Shown: positions 28,850-37,789, counted from the stretch's first letter. The stretch is DNA of 64,000 nucleotides from Pseudomonas putida (GCF_022627325.1 NZ_JAETZZ010000019.1:37101-101100), one strand, 5' to 3'. Notes: a model not told the origin generated them from the sequence alone. Translations and numbers: made by a program.

Positions 28850-29914
28850 CTAAGGTTGGGGGGTTGGCTGCCCGGCGTTGCGGCTCCAGTCCAGCAGCAG
28901 GCTATACCCCACCGCCAGCAGGGTCGGCCCGATGAACAGGCCAATGAAGCCAAAGGCAATCAAACCGCCAAACACCCCGAGCAGCACGATGACCAGCGGC
29001 AGGTTGCCGCCCCTGCTGATCAGGTAAGGCTTGAGCACGTTGTCCACACCACTGATGACGAAGGTGCCCCAGATACCCAGGAACACCGCCATGCCGTACT
29101 CACCCTTCCATACCAGCCAGGCCGTCGCGGGTATCCACGCCAGTGGTGGCCCCATGGGGATCAGGCTGAGCATGAAGGTGACCAGGCCCAGCACGATGGC
29201 CCCCGGCACACCGGCAATCAGGAAGCCGATCAAGGCCAGCAGTGCCTGTGCCGCCGCAGTACCGATCACCCCGTTCACCACCCGTTGCACGGTGCCCGCT
29301 ACCAGGTCCAGGTAATACTCGGCACGCTCACCTACAAGGCGGTTCAGCAAGCGCAGGACGAACGCCGCCAGGCGCGGCCCATCGCGGTAGAAAAAGAATA
29401 CGAACACCAGGCTCAGCGTCAGCTCCAGCACACCGCTGCCGATTTGCGCACTGCGCGCCAGCAACCAGTTGCCGACCTGCCCCAGGTGAGGTTTGACCGA
29501 CGCGATCAGCGCAGCACCCTGCTGGTCCAGGGATTGCCAGCCGCTGACCAGCCGCTCACCTACCAGCGGAATGCCACCCAGCCATGCCGGGGCATCAGGC
29601 AAACCATCGACCTGCACGTCGCGCACGAAGGCAGTGGCGTCCCGAACGTGGTCGGCGAGGTTGAAGCCCAACAACACCAGCGGCAAGGCCACGATCAGGA
29701 TCCAGGCCGAGGTCAGCAGGCCTGCTGCCAATGTTTCACGCCCACCCAGTGCGCGCGTCAGCAGGCGCATCAGCGGCCAACTGGCAAATGCCAGGATTGC
29801 CCCCCACAACAACGCGGAGATGAACGGCGCCATCACCCACAACGTGGCGCCGAGCAAGGTCAGCAGGATAATCTGGATCAGCAGGCGATCATTGTTGGCC
29901 ATGGTGGCGCTCAT
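28850..29914 (-). CDS. AI-2E family (PerM-like) membrane transporter
   Basis: A 354-residue protein with about eight membrane helices of the AI-2E/PerM family. A pair of N-terminal helices (about 10-50), a central amphipathic region, and the family segment LIGFLIAGVPGAIVLG followed by LSLIPMGPPLAWIPA are visible. Family members export diverse small molecules or ions; the substrate here is unknown. The ATG directly follows the TGA of the upstream DUF4892 gene, so the two are translated together. Confidence 0.85.
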   Translation of the reverse strand: MSATMANNDRLLIQIILLTLLGATLWVMAPFISALLWGAILAFASWPLMRLLTRALGGRETLAAGLLTSAWILIVALPLVLLGFNLADHVRDATAFVRDVQVDGLPDAPAWLGGIPLVGERLVSGWQSLDQQGAALIASVKPHLGQVGNWLLARSAQIGSGVLELTLSLVFVFFFYRDGPRLAAFVLRLLNRLVGERAEYYLDLVAGTVQRVVNGVIGTAAAQALLALIGFLIAGVPGAIVLGLVTFMLSLIPMGPPLAWIPATAWLVWKGEYGMAVFLGIWGTFVISGVDNVLKPYLISRGGNLPLVIVLLGVFGGLIAFGFIGLFIGPTLLAVGYSLLLDWSRNAGQPTPQP

Positions 29915-30706
29915 TCAACGGATCAGTTCCAGGTGCAGGCCATCGGTGGGGGTATCGCCGACTTCGAGCCGGTTGCTGCGTACGCCGGCCTTGATCAGTT
30001 GCTGACGCCAGGCTTCGGCCTGGGCACCGCTGAGGCTGGCGCGCAACGTGATATCCAGCTTCAGGCTGCGCCCCAACAGCGCCACCCACGCAGGCTCAGG
30101 TGCCCCCAGGTCGGGGTAGTCGAGCTTGCCAGTGTCGCGCATTTCAAGCAGCACCGTGGCGGGTGTCGGCAGCAATTCACCCAGCGGGCTGCTGGCGACG
30201 AACTCTTCCACATGCAGGTAGGCGCGACGGTTGCCGCGGGTTACGGCGTAAAGCGCCACCAGGGTATCTGCCTCTTCGGCGGAGCGGCGCAGAAGGATGA
30301 ACGCCTGCTGCTCGTCACCGCCATTGAGCCGCGCGCTGCCGAATACCTCGTTGCCCCACAGGCTGGCTTCGCCGCAATCACGGCCCAGACACCAGAACAA
30401 CGGATAGCCGCCATCGCGCTGCAGTGCTTCACGGGCGCTGGCAAAAGCCTCGCGCGCCGTGCGCTCTTCCGGCAGCTCGTAGGTGATGGAGCTGACCTGG
30501 CCCCGGCTCTCGACCTTGTCGTCCACGCGCAGACGGCCGCTGATCTTGCGCAGTGGGCCCATTGGGTAGATGCGTTCCTGCTCGACTGCCGGGCGTTGTT
30601 CGACCACTTTGGCATCCACAGGCACCGGCAGGGCGTCGGCCCACAGCAACGGGCTGACGAGCGCCAGGCAGGCGCCGGCAGTACGAATCATGACGGGCAC
30701 GCTCAT
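29915..30706 (-). CDS. DUF4892 secreted protein
   Basis: A 263-residue protein with a signal peptide (about residues 1-25, ending LLWADA). The body resembles DUF4892, with YPMGPLRKISGRLRVDD, TAREAFASAREALQRDG and a cysteine pair in FWCLGRDCGEA. The C-terminal ~80 residues (about 175-263) look like an OmpA-type alpha/beta fold, by inference. The function is unknown and the predicted location is periplasm. The start at 30706 overlaps the stop of a 20-codon ORF; an internal Met at 30691 is an alternative start. Confidence 0.72.
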   Translation of the reverse strand: MSVPVMIRTAGACLALVSPLLWADALPVPVDAKVVEQRPAVEQERIYPMGPLRKISGRLRVDDKVESRGQVSSITYELPEERTAREAFASAREALQRDGGYPLFWCLGRDCGEASLWGNEVFGSARLNGGDEQQAFILLRRSAEEADTLVALYAVTRGNRRAYLHVEEFVASSPLGELLPTPATVLLEMRDTGKLDYPDLGAPEPAWVALLGRSLKLDITLRASLSGAQAEAWRQQLIKAGVRSNRLEVGDTPTDGLHLELIR

Positions 30707-30765
30707 CGGCGACCCGCGCGGCGGCGAGCGCCGTGATGAAGCTCCAGGATGTCTGGCAGTTGCAT
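30703..30765 (-). CDS. Possible 20-residue upstream ORF coupled to the DUF4892 gene
   Basis: ATG at 30763-30765 follows AGGGAG at ideal spacing. The peptide begins MQLPDILELHHGARRR and ends AGRR, with its TGA overlapping the downstream ATG (ATGA). The DUF4892 gene's own start lacks a clear ribosome site, so coupling through this ORF would explain its translation. The peptide is basic at its end and has no known relatives that I recognise. It could be a leader or a translation feeder rather than a functional protein. Confidence 0.45.
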   Translation of the reverse strand: MQLPDILELHHGARRRAGRR

Positions 30766-30815
30766 GGTTGTCTCCCTGTTCAACCCGCCAAGCCTCGACA
30801 CTTGTCCGGCTCAAG

Positions 30816-31670
30816 TCAAGCAAAGCCAAAGAAGCGATTGATACAGTCTGCGACAAGGGCCGCACCGTGGTCATCGTTCAGGTGCAGATGATGGCCACCG
30901 GGCAGCACCGTCTGTTCAAAGGTTAGCTGCTGCAGCAGCTCAGCGTGGCGCGCCAGCATGCCATCGGCCGCCACCACCAGGCAGGCCGGGCAGTTCACCC
31001 GGCGCACGTAGGCCATGGCCTGGGCATGGCTCAAGCGCACCGGCGACGGTAACGTCAGGCGGCTGTCACTGCGCCAGCTGTAACCGCCAGGCACCGGCAT
31101 CAGTCCGCGCTGGGCGAGCAACTCGGCAGCGTCCCGGCTGACCGCGACCATGCCCTTCATGCGCGCCTGCACGCCCTCCTCCAGGGTCTTGTAGACCGAC
31201 TTGCGTTTGCCATCCAGGCGCAATTGGGCCTGCAGCGCCAACCCCAGGCGCTCGCCGGCATCCTCCTCGGCCCCGGTCGGCGGGATGACGCCATCGATCA
31301 GCGCCAGGTGGCTGACCCGCTCTGGCAGGGCGGCGGCCAGTTGCACCGAAATGATCGCCCCCAGCGAATGCCCCAACAGGGCAAACCGTTGCCAGCCCAG
31401 TTGTTCGGCAACCCGCAGTACATCATGGGCGTAGTCGGCCAGCGCATAGCCGGCGCCTGGCGGGCGGTGCTGCGAGTAGCCGTGCCCGGCAAGGTCCAGG
31501 GCGAGGATACGCAGGCCTTTCAATTGCGGTGCGAGGCGGGCAAAACTGTTGGCGTTGTCCAGCCAGCCATGCAGGGCGATCACCGGCAGGCCATCTTCGG
31601 GGCCGAACAGGTGAGCAGCCAGTTCGATATGGCCGAGGCTGAGGCGGATTTCCTCGACATGGGCACTCAT
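30816..31670 (-). CDS. Alpha/beta-fold hydrolase
   Basis: A 284-residue hydrolase of the MEST/SERHL-like group. The oxyanion region is ALHGWLDNANSF, the nucleophile elbow is LGHSLGAI (Ser about residue 102), and the catalytic His is in GGHHLHLND near the end. The cap domain lies between about 130 and 220. The substrate is unknown. Its ATG overlaps the stop of the preceding hydrolase gene by four bases, so the pair is coupled. Confidence 0.85.
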   Translation of the reverse strand: MSAHVEEIRLSLGHIELAAHLFGPEDGLPVIALHGWLDNANSFARLAPQLKGLRILALDLAGHGYSQHRPPGAGYALADYAHDVLRVAEQLGWQRFALLGHSLGAIISVQLAAALPERVSHLALIDGVIPPTGAEEDAGERLGLALQAQLRLDGKRKSVYKTLEEGVQARMKGMVAVSRDAAELLAQRGLMPVPGGYSWRSDSRLTLPSPVRLSHAQAMAYVRRVNCPACLVVAADGMLARHAELLQQLTFEQTVLPGGHHLHLNDDHGAALVADCINRFFGFA

Positions 31671-32455
31671 GCCTGGCCCCAGCGGTCGAACAGGCCTTTG
31701 ATCAGGCTGGCAGTGTCTGTCGGCCGCTCCAGCGGGAACATGTGCCCACCGGGCACGCTGTGGTATTCGCCCTTGGGCATGCCGCGCACCGCCAACGTGT
31801 GGTGGCGACGAATCACATTGCTGCGCTCCCCCCGCACCATCGCCAGGGGTACCTGAAGCTGCCGTGCAGGGGCCGGGCTGGCGTGAGGAATGCTGCGGTA
31901 GATGCTGATCTCGGTAGCCGGATCGAAGCGCAGGCGTACCCCCTGCTCCACGTCTTCCAGGCCATGCTCGAGGTAGGCTTCCAGGCAGTCGGGGTCAAAA
32001 TGCCGGAACAGCTTCTTGCTGGCGAAATAATCCCGTGCGCTGGCGCGGTCGCTGAACGCTTCTCGCCGGCCCAGGGTGCGGCCAGCAGGGGTAATGCGGT
32101 CGATGAAGCCAAAGCGCTTGGCGGTGCGCAGCAACCACTGATCGGCGCGGGTCAGCACCGGTGAGTCAAGCATGACCACACCGCGGTAGTAAGCCGGGCA
32201 GCGCAGGGCTGCATGCAGGTGCAGCACGCCACCGAGCGAGTGCCCTACCCCCCACACCGGCTGATCCTGCCTGGCCAGGTGGTGTAAAAGTTCGTCCACC
32301 AGGCTCTGCCAGTTCTCGTTCACCGGAAAGCGGGGGTCATGAGCATGCTGGGGCAAATGCTGCACCTGGTAATCCGGCGCCAGGGCAGCGAACAGCTTGC
32401 CATAGGTGGCCGACGGGAATCCGTTGGCATGGGCGAAGAAGATCTGCTGCGACAT
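31667..32455 (-). CDS. Alpha/beta-fold hydrolase
   Basis: A 262-residue hydrolase. FFAHANGFPS replaces the usual HG oxyanion motif. The nucleophile elbow is VGHSLGGV, and the catalytic His is in VPGGHMFPLERP. The start at 32455 is preferred over longer in-frame options because MSQQIFFAHANGF matches the family N-terminus. The substrate is unknown. It is followed by, and overlaps, the next hydrolase gene. Confidence 0.85.
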   Translation of the reverse strand: MSQQIFFAHANGFPSATYGKLFAALAPDYQVQHLPQHAHDPRFPVNENWQSLVDELLHHLARQDQPVWGVGHSLGGVLHLHAALRCPAYYRGVVMLDSPVLTRADQWLLRTAKRFGFIDRITPAGRTLGRREAFSDRASARDYFASKKLFRHFDPDCLEAYLEHGLEDVEQGVRLRFDPATEISIYRSIPHASPAPARQLQVPLAMVRGERSNVIRRHHTLAVRGMPKGEYHSVPGGHMFPLERPTDTASLIKGLFDRWGQA

Positions 32456-32595
32456 GGCACCTGGTCCGGTACGGGGATGATGGCCCATTGTCGGCATCCG
32501 GCTCGCGCTCGGCAACGCCTGTAAAGGTCATCGGCGAGGGCGATCAGGTCACCGAGGGCTCACCAGGCGGGTATGCGAGCAATCGGCAGAGGGCA

Positions 32596-32623
32596 CGGCA
32601 ACAGGCACAAAGGCCCGTTGCCG
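32596..32623. terminator. Hairpin downstream of sixA
   Basis: Arms CGGCAAC (32596-32602) and GTTGCCG (32617-32623) with a 14-base loop begin 6 bases past the sixA stop. There is no clear T run. It probably ends the gpsA-DUF4389-sixA unit. Confidence 0.4.
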
Positions 32624-32628
32624 ATCAC

Positions 32629-33087
32629 TCAAGGGGCGTGATGCAGGGCCTGCAGGGTCATCAGCCCCGCCAGCGGCCAGTCGCCTTCAAGCTGCGCCAG
32701 GCTGGCGGTGCTCAGCGGCGCAGGCTGTTGCGCGTGGCCATGCTCCAGCATGCCCACCAGCGCGCCCACCAACGGCTGGTGGCTGACCAGCAATACCTGC
32801 TCAAGCCCCAGGCGTTCGAGTTCGGCGATCACCTCTTGCACGTTGCTTTCCGGCGTCAGCCAGGGCACGGTGCGCACCGGCTCGGCGAAGCCCAGGGTGT
32901 CATGCACCAGGGCGGCGGTTTGCTGAGCACGCACGTAGGGGCTGGCAAGGATGGCCTGCAGCGGCTGGCCAAGCAGGTGCGCAGCACTGTGCAGCACCTG
33001 CTCGCGGCCGTGGGCAGTCAGGCGTCGTTCGGCGTCGGTGTTGGCCCTGGGCTCAGCCTCACCGTGGCGCAATACCCACAGTTTCAC
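32629..33087 (-). CDS. sixA: Phosphohistidine phosphatase SixA
   Basis: A 152-residue histidine phosphatase of the SixA branch, which removes phosphate from phosphohistidine proteins such as HPt domains. The catalytic RHG is at residues 7-9 (LWVLRHGEAEP) and the second catalytic His is in LLVSHQPLVG. Length matches the family. It overlaps the DUF4389 gene by four bases. Confidence 0.92.
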   Translation of the reverse strand: MKLWVLRHGEAEPRANTDAERRLTAHGREQVLHSAAHLLGQPLQAILASPYVRAQQTAALVHDTLGFAEPVRTVPWLTPESNVQEVIAELERLGLEQVLLVSHQPLVGALVGMLEHGHAQQPAPLSTASLAQLEGDWPLAGLMTLQALHHAP

Positions 33088-33431
33088 AGTTTGGGCTCCT
33101 CGTCGCGTACCGGATGGGGTGCTGGAGCAACGGCATGGGGCGCTTCGCCTTCCGGCGCACGCGGCGTGGGCCAGTCAGCGAAAGGCCACGGTTTGCTGTC
33201 GGTATGGAAGGTGCCAAAGCGACCGATCTGCGCCAGATACTGGCTCAGGCTGTCGCCGAAGTTCATCAGGCTGGCGCTCGGCGCGCCGTAGATCAGGCGG
33301 TAGATGAGCTGCACCAGCACCAGGCCGCCGAGCAGCAGCTCGGCCAATTGCCACACCACCAGAAACACCAGCATCCACAACACGCGCAGGATGATCGACT
33401 CGCGCTGGGCGCGCTCAGGGGTATCGTTCAT
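33084..33431 (-). CDS. DUF4389 membrane protein
   Basis: A 115-residue protein with one long or two short membrane helices (about residues 15-48), then a conserved soluble stretch, SLSQYLAQIGRFGTFHTDSKPWPF, quoted in part, typical of DUF4389, and a proline-rich tail. The function is unknown. It sits between gpsA and sixA on the same strand and overlaps sixA. Confidence 0.82.
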   Translation of the reverse strand: MNDTPERAQRESIILRVLWMLVFLVVWQLAELLLGGLVLVQLIYRLIYGAPSASLMNFGDSLSQYLAQIGRFGTFHTDSKPWPFADWPTPRAPEGEAPHAVAPAPHPVRDEEPKL

Positions 33432-33452
33432 GTGTCGCTCCTTGTTCTGTCC

Positions 33453-33508
33453 AAAGCCGCTGAAGGCTCATTTGAAGCCGCTGAAGGCTCAGTTGAAACC
33501 GCTGATGG
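33453..33508. repeat. 21-base tandem repeat across the gpsA stop codon
   Basis: Units start at 33453, 33474 and 33495 (about 2.7 copies). The unit reads GAAGCCGCTGAAGGCTCA then TTT on the plus strand. The third, partial unit is the true end of gpsA; the others repeat its last codons and stop just downstream. Confidence 0.75.
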
Positions 33509-34514
33509 AAATGAAGTCGACGTCGGTCTTGGGCTCGGCACGCATCAGGCGCTCGATCACCTGGTTCAGCGTGCGGCCTTCGAAGAGGATGGCGTGCAGC
33601 CCGGCCACCAGCGGCATGTAGACCTGGACCTCCTCAGCCTTGGCCTTGAGTACCTTGAGGGTATTGACCCCTTCGGCCACTTCGCCCAGGCGAGTGACTG
33701 CCTGCTCCAGCGTCAGGCCCTGGCCCAGGGCGTGACCGACCTGGTAGTTGCGGCTCTTGGGCGAAGAACAGGTGACGATCAGGTCGCCGACCCCGGCAAG
33801 GCCGAGGAAGGTCATGGGGTTGGCACCTTGGCTCACGGCGAAACGGGTCATTTCTGCCAGCGCCCGGGTAATCAGCATGCTCTTGGTGTTTTCGCCCATC
33901 CCCAATGCCACGGCCATGCCAGCGATGATCGCATAGACGTTCTTCAGGGCACCGCCCAGCTCGACACCGAAGCGGTCGCTGCTGGCGTAGACACGGAAGG
34001 TACGCCCGTGCAATACCGCCTGCACGCGCTGGCAGAGGTCTTCATCTTCGCTGGCGACCACGGTAGCGGTCAGCGCATGCTCAGCGATCTCGCGGGCCAG
34101 GTTTGGCCCGGACAACACACCGATTCGTGCATCGGGTGCGATTTCTTCGAGGATCTGGCTCATCAGCTTGAAGCTCTGTGCTTCGATGCCTTTGGTCAGG
34201 CTGACCAGGCATTTGCCGCGCAACAGCCCGGCATGCGGGGCCAGGACGCTGCGCAAGGCGCTGGAAGGCAGCGCAACGAAGATCAGGTCGCTGCTGTGCA
34301 ACGTGGCCAGCAGGTCGTTGACCGGCTCGACGCCGTCATGCAGGCGGATGCCTTTGAGGTAGCGCGGGTTCTCGCGATTGATGCGCATGGCCTCGGCCTG
34401 CTCAGGGTCACGCATCCATTGGCGCACCGGCACGCCGTTCTGCGCCAGCAGGTTCGCCACTGCGGTGCCGAAGCTGCCGCCTCCCAGAACTGCAACAGGT
34501 TGCTGTTCAGTCAT
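33489..34514 (-). CDS. gpsA: NAD(P)H-dependent glycerol-3-phosphate dehydrogenase
   Basis: A 341-residue enzyme making sn-glycerol 3-phosphate for phospholipids from dihydroxyacetone phosphate. The NAD(P)-binding motif GGGSFGTA (about residues 11-18), the segment SLTKGIE, and the catalytic-Lys region GGALKNVYAIIAGMAVALG are all present. The ATG at 34514 is chosen because the longer in-frame version would translate simple CAAGCT-type repeats. The last codons are duplicated in tandem past the stop. Confidence 0.96.
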   Translation of the reverse strand: MTEQQPVAVLGGGSFGTAVANLLAQNGVPVRQWMRDPEQAEAMRINRENPRYLKGIRLHDGVEPVNDLLATLHSSDLIFVALPSSALRSVLAPHAGLLRGKCLVSLTKGIEAQSFKLMSQILEEIAPDARIGVLSGPNLAREIAEHALTATVVASEDEDLCQRVQAVLHGRTFRVYASSDRFGVELGGALKNVYAIIAGMAVALGMGENTKSMLITRALAEMTRFAVSQGANPMTFLGLAGVGDLIVTCSSPKSRNYQVGHALGQGLTLEQAVTRLGEVAEGVNTLKVLKAKAEEVQVYMPLVAGLHAILFEGRTLNQVIERLMRAEPKTDVDFISISGFN

Positions 34515-34581
34515 ATTCAATCCGTTAAAGCCATTAGTTAATTGGCGACGGGGGCCATTATACGACCATCCCAGGGGGTGC

Positions 34582-34715
34582 GAGCTACAAGCTGCAAGCT
34601 GCAAGCTGCAAGCCGCAAGCTTCAAGCTTCAAGCCATAAGAAAACCTTGTGGCCAGTGAGGTCGCTGTTTCTTGCAGCTTGTAGCTTGTAGCTCGTAGCT
34701 TGCAGCCCGCAGCCC
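34582..34715. repeat. CAAGCTG-type heptad repeats forming an inverted repeat
   Basis: A left array of seven-base units (CAAGCTG, CAAGCCG, CAAGCTT) begins at 34582, and a complementary array (CAGCTTG, TAGCTTG) occupies about 34671-34710. The 17-base segments 34582-34598 and 34671-34687 are inverted repeats with one mismatch. It lies between the divergent gpsA and TonB receptor genes. A related hairpin occurs at 54462-54517. Confidence 0.75.
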
Positions 34716-34751
34716 TCCGTTTGGCTGGCAAAAGCTCCCTGGTCAGTTAAC

Positions 34752-36899
34752 ATGCCTGTTTCAACTCTGATACAAGGCCGTATCGTGTTCCCTGGCACGC
34801 CTCCCTACCCTCGCCTGTTGCTGCTGACAGCATTGCTCGGCAGCCCGGCCGTGGCCGACGACCTGTTCATCGACAACGCCGACCTGCCACAGGTTCTGAC
34901 CGCCACGCGGCTGAAACAGTCCCCGGCCGCCGTGCCGGGCAGCATGACCGTGCTCGACAGCGAACTGATCCGAGCCAGCGGCGCCCGCGACATTCCCGAA
35001 CTGCTGCGCCTGGTGCCGGGGATGATGATCGGCTACGGCGCCGGCAACCAGCCGACCGTCAACTACCACGGCACCAACGTCAACGAAGCCCGACGCATGC
35101 AGGTGCTCATCGACGGCCGCTCGGTGTACCGCGCCGGCCTGGCCACGGTGGACTGGAGCGACATCCCGGTGGCGCTGGAGGACATCGAACGCATCGAGGT
35201 GTTCCGCGGCCCCAACACCGTCAGCTACGGCGCCAACGCACTGATGGCGGTGGTCAACATTCTCACCCGCAATCCCGCCGACAGCCACGGCACGCGCATG
35301 AAGCTGACCCGCGGCCAGGATGGCATCGATGACTACTACCTCAGCCACGGCTTCGGCTGGGACGGCGGTGACCTGCGCCTGTCGGTGTCGGGCCAGAAAG
35401 ATGAGGGCTTCGATGAAAACCAGTTCGGCCAGGATTACCGCGACAGCCGCCGCCTGAACCGCTTCAACCTCAGCGTCAGCCACAACCTGGCGACAAACCA
35501 GACACTGGAATGGCAACTGGCAGCCAAAGAAGGCAGCAACCAGCGGCCCTATACCTACCAGCCCGTATTCCCCTTCGTCACCGAAAGCGGCAACAATGCC
35601 GACGTCAACGCCAAGGACTACGCAGGCTCCGTGCGCTGGAACATCGACTTCAACCCTGACCACAGCCTGTACGTGCAGGGCTCGGCTCAGCACTTCGACC
35701 GCCAGCAGGTCTGGCGCGCCTGCGACGCAGCGCTGTCGTTCAGCCCGGAACTGACCCGGCTGTGGCAGCTCAACCCGAATTTCGCCGAGCAGGTCGCCCG
35801 CGGCGCCAACAACCCGCCCAACAGCAGCAACCCCGAAGAGCAGGCGCTGGTCGATGCCATCAAGGACCAGTGGAACAACCAGGGCGGCAGCAACGTGGTG
35901 TGCGGCGATGTCGACCAGAGCACCCGGGAAACCCGCTACGACCTGGAAATCCAGGACACCCTGAGCCTGACCGAAAACCTGCGCCTGCTCAGCGGCATGA
36001 ACTACCGTTATGACCGCGCCGACTCGCAGACGTATTTCGACGGCGGCCTGGACGATCAGACCTGGCGCCTCTTTGGCCAGTTGGAGTGGCGCGCGGACGA
36101 GCATTGGATCGTGCAGGGCGGCGCGATGTTCGAAGATTCGCAACTGTCCGGCAGCTCGCTGTCACCGCGCATGGCGGTCAACTACCTGATCACCCCGCGC
36201 CACGGCTTGCGTGCGGTGTACTCCGAGGCAGTGCGCTCCCCGGACATGTTCGAGAACAACGTCAACTGGAGCTACACGGTCACGAACCTGACCCCTACTG
36301 CGTTCGGCCAGCAGAACGGCGAGTATTTCGTCAAGACCCGCGGGCCGGGCGACCTCGACCAGGAACGCATGCGCTCACGTGAGCTGGGCTACAACGGCCA
36401 GTTCACCGATATCGACCTGAACATGGATGTGAAGCTGTTCTACGACGAGATCACCGGAATGATCAGCGAGCCACTGCGCAACAACCAGTACATCGCCAGT
36501 AACGCCAACAAGGCCCGATTCAGCGGCAGCGAGGCACAGCTGGACTGGCGACCCACCCGGCGCGACCGCCTGCGGCTCACTTATGCCTATGTCGATGCCT
36601 GGGCCAGCAACCCCGCCGACAGCGCCAACACTGCCCGCAACAGTGGCTCGGCGGGGTGGATGCGCGAATGGGGTGATGGCTGGTCCAGTGCGCTGTTCTA
36701 CTACGGGGACGATGCACTCAACCAGTACCGCTACGAGCGCCTCGACCTGCGTCTGGCCAAACGCTTTCGTATCCAGGGCAGCACCCTCGAACTGGCCGCG
36801 TTATGGCAGCAGCGCCTGGACGACGAACCGAGCACCACCGTGCAGAACCGCTATGACAGCCGTCACCGCCTGAGCGTCAGCGCGGAGCTGGAGTTCTGA
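34752..36899 (+). CDS. TonB-dependent outer-membrane receptor
   Basis: A 715-residue TonB-dependent receptor. After a signal peptide (ending GSPAVADD) a TonB-box-like LPQVLTATR leads into the plug (about 45-165) with RMQVLIDGRSVYRAG and IERIEVFRGPNTVSYGANALMAVVNI. The barrel ends in the terminal Phe of SAELEF. No STN domain is present. The ATG at 34752 has a weak ribosome site, and a nearby in-frame GTG is an alternative start. The stop overlaps the next gene's ATG by one base. The ligand is unknown. Operon context with a binding protein and a kinase suggests uptake or sensing rather than simple iron acquisition. Confidence 0.88.
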   Translation: MPVSTLIQGRIVFPGTPPYPRLLLLTALLGSPAVADDLFIDNADLPQVLTATRLKQSPAAVPGSMTVLDSELIRASGARDIPELLRLVPGMMIGYGAGNQPTVNYHGTNVNEARRMQVLIDGRSVYRAGLATVDWSDIPVALEDIERIEVFRGPNTVSYGANALMAVVNILTRNPADSHGTRMKLTRGQDGIDDYYLSHGFGWDGGDLRLSVSGQKDEGFDENQFGQDYRDSRRLNRFNLSVSHNLATNQTLEWQLAAKEGSNQRPYTYQPVFPFVTESGNNADVNAKDYAGSVRWNIDFNPDHSLYVQGSAQHFDRQQVWRACDAALSFSPELTRLWQLNPNFAEQVARGANNPPNSSNPEEQALVDAIKDQWNNQGGSNVVCGDVDQSTRETRYDLEIQDTLSLTENLRLLSGMNYRYDRADSQTYFDGGLDDQTWRLFGQLEWRADEHWIVQGGAMFEDSQLSGSSLSPRMAVNYLITPRHGLRAVYSEAVRSPDMFENNVNWSYTVTNLTPTAFGQQNGEYFVKTRGPGDLDQERMRSRELGYNGQFTDIDLNMDVKLFYDEITGMISEPLRNNQYIASNANKARFSGSEAQLDWRPTRRDRLRLTYAYVDAWASNPADSANTARNSGSAGWMREWGDGWSSALFYYGDDALNQYRYERLDLRLAKRFRIQGSTLELAALWQQRLDDEPSTTVQNRYDSRHRLSVSAELEF

Positions 36900-37789
36900 T
36901 GGCCCGCCTGCTGCGCCTGCTGGTGTTCTGCCTTTGGCCAATGGGTTCGCTGTCCGCCAGCGAAATCCTGTTGGTCGGTGGCGAGGAACAGCCCGGCATC
37001 CGCAGCTTTGTCGCAGCGCTCGAAAGCCGCCGCAACCAGGATCAGGTAAGGTTTCAGACCGTCGACCAACTGCCGCGTCCAGGCAAGCTGCCGGCCGACC
37101 TGCGCCTGTTGCTGATTGACAGCGCCGCACTGGAGTGGCGCCTGGCCGAGAGCAAAGGCCCGCCGGCCTTGGCCATGCGCATCAGCCGCGTAGAGGCCGA
37201 GCAGCGCCTGGGAAAGTCGCGACCGGCGTACTTGACCCTGCTGTGGAGTGATCCGCCCCTGGCCCGCCAGCTGCGCCTGGCCCGCTACCTGTTGCCGCAA
37301 GCCCAACGCATCGGCGTGCTGTACGCAGAACACAGCCATTTTCTGCTTGACGAGCTGCGCCAGGCAGCCCGGCCTCTGGGGCTGGAAATCGTCGCCCAGC
37401 AATGGCCGGACCAGCGCGACAGCCGGCCGCTGCTGAATCTGTTGGGCAACAGCGACGTGCTGCTGGGCCTGGAAGACCCCGACCTCTACAACTCCAAGAC
37501 CGCCAAGAACCTGCTGCTCAGCAGCTACGGCCGGCAGATGGCGTTGATCGGCCCGAACGCCGGTTTTGTCCGCGCCGGTGCTCTGGCCAGTACCTACAGC
37601 GACCAGGAAGACTGGCTGGCGGTGCTCGACCAACTGCTCGACCGCCCGCCAGCGCAATGGCCGCGCAGCCTGTACCCCGACCGCTTCGGGGTCAGTGGCA
37701 ACCAGCAGGTGGCTCGCGCCCTGGGCCTGGAACCGATCGATCCAAACGCCACTGCCAAGGTTTTGGCCGAAGGAGAACCCACCCCATGA
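36899..37789 (+). CDS. Periplasmic binding protein, ABC_sub_bind-like
   Basis: A 296-residue exported protein (signal peptide about residues 1-20, ending GSLSAS). The fold suggests a type 1 periplasmic binding protein of the ABC_sub_bind family: ARYLLPQAQRIGVLYAEHSH and LLGNSDVLLGLEDPDLYN are the recognisable segments. No ABC permease or ATPase accompanies it. The ATG overlaps the TonB receptor stop and its TGA overlaps the kinase ATG, so all three are co-translated. I infer that it delivers or presents a ligand to the sensor kinase. The ligand is unknown. Confidence 0.75.
   Translation: MARLLRLLVFCLWPMGSLSASEILLVGGEEQPGIRSFVAALESRRNQDQVRFQTVDQLPRPGKLPADLRLLLIDSAALEWRLAESKGPPALAMRISRVEAEQRLGKSRPAYLTLLWSDPPLARQLRLARYLLPQAQRIGVLYAEHSHFLLDELRQAARPLGLEIVAQQWPDQRDSRPLLNLLGNSDVLLGLEDPDLYNSKTAKNLLLSSYGRQMALIGPNAGFVRAGALASTYSDQEDWLAVLDQLLDRPPAQWPRSLYPDRFGVSGNQQVARALGLEPIDPNATAKVLAEGEPTP

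Noticed and set aside
28634..30736. A 700-codon plus-strand reading frame over the PerM-like and DUF4892 genes
   Set aside because: Gln/Arg/Ala-rich nonsense typical of antisense frames. The minus-strand genes have clear domains and coupled starts.
34582..34715. CAAGCTG arrays considered as a CRISPR array
   Set aside because: Units are only seven bases with no spacers, and no cas genes are present.
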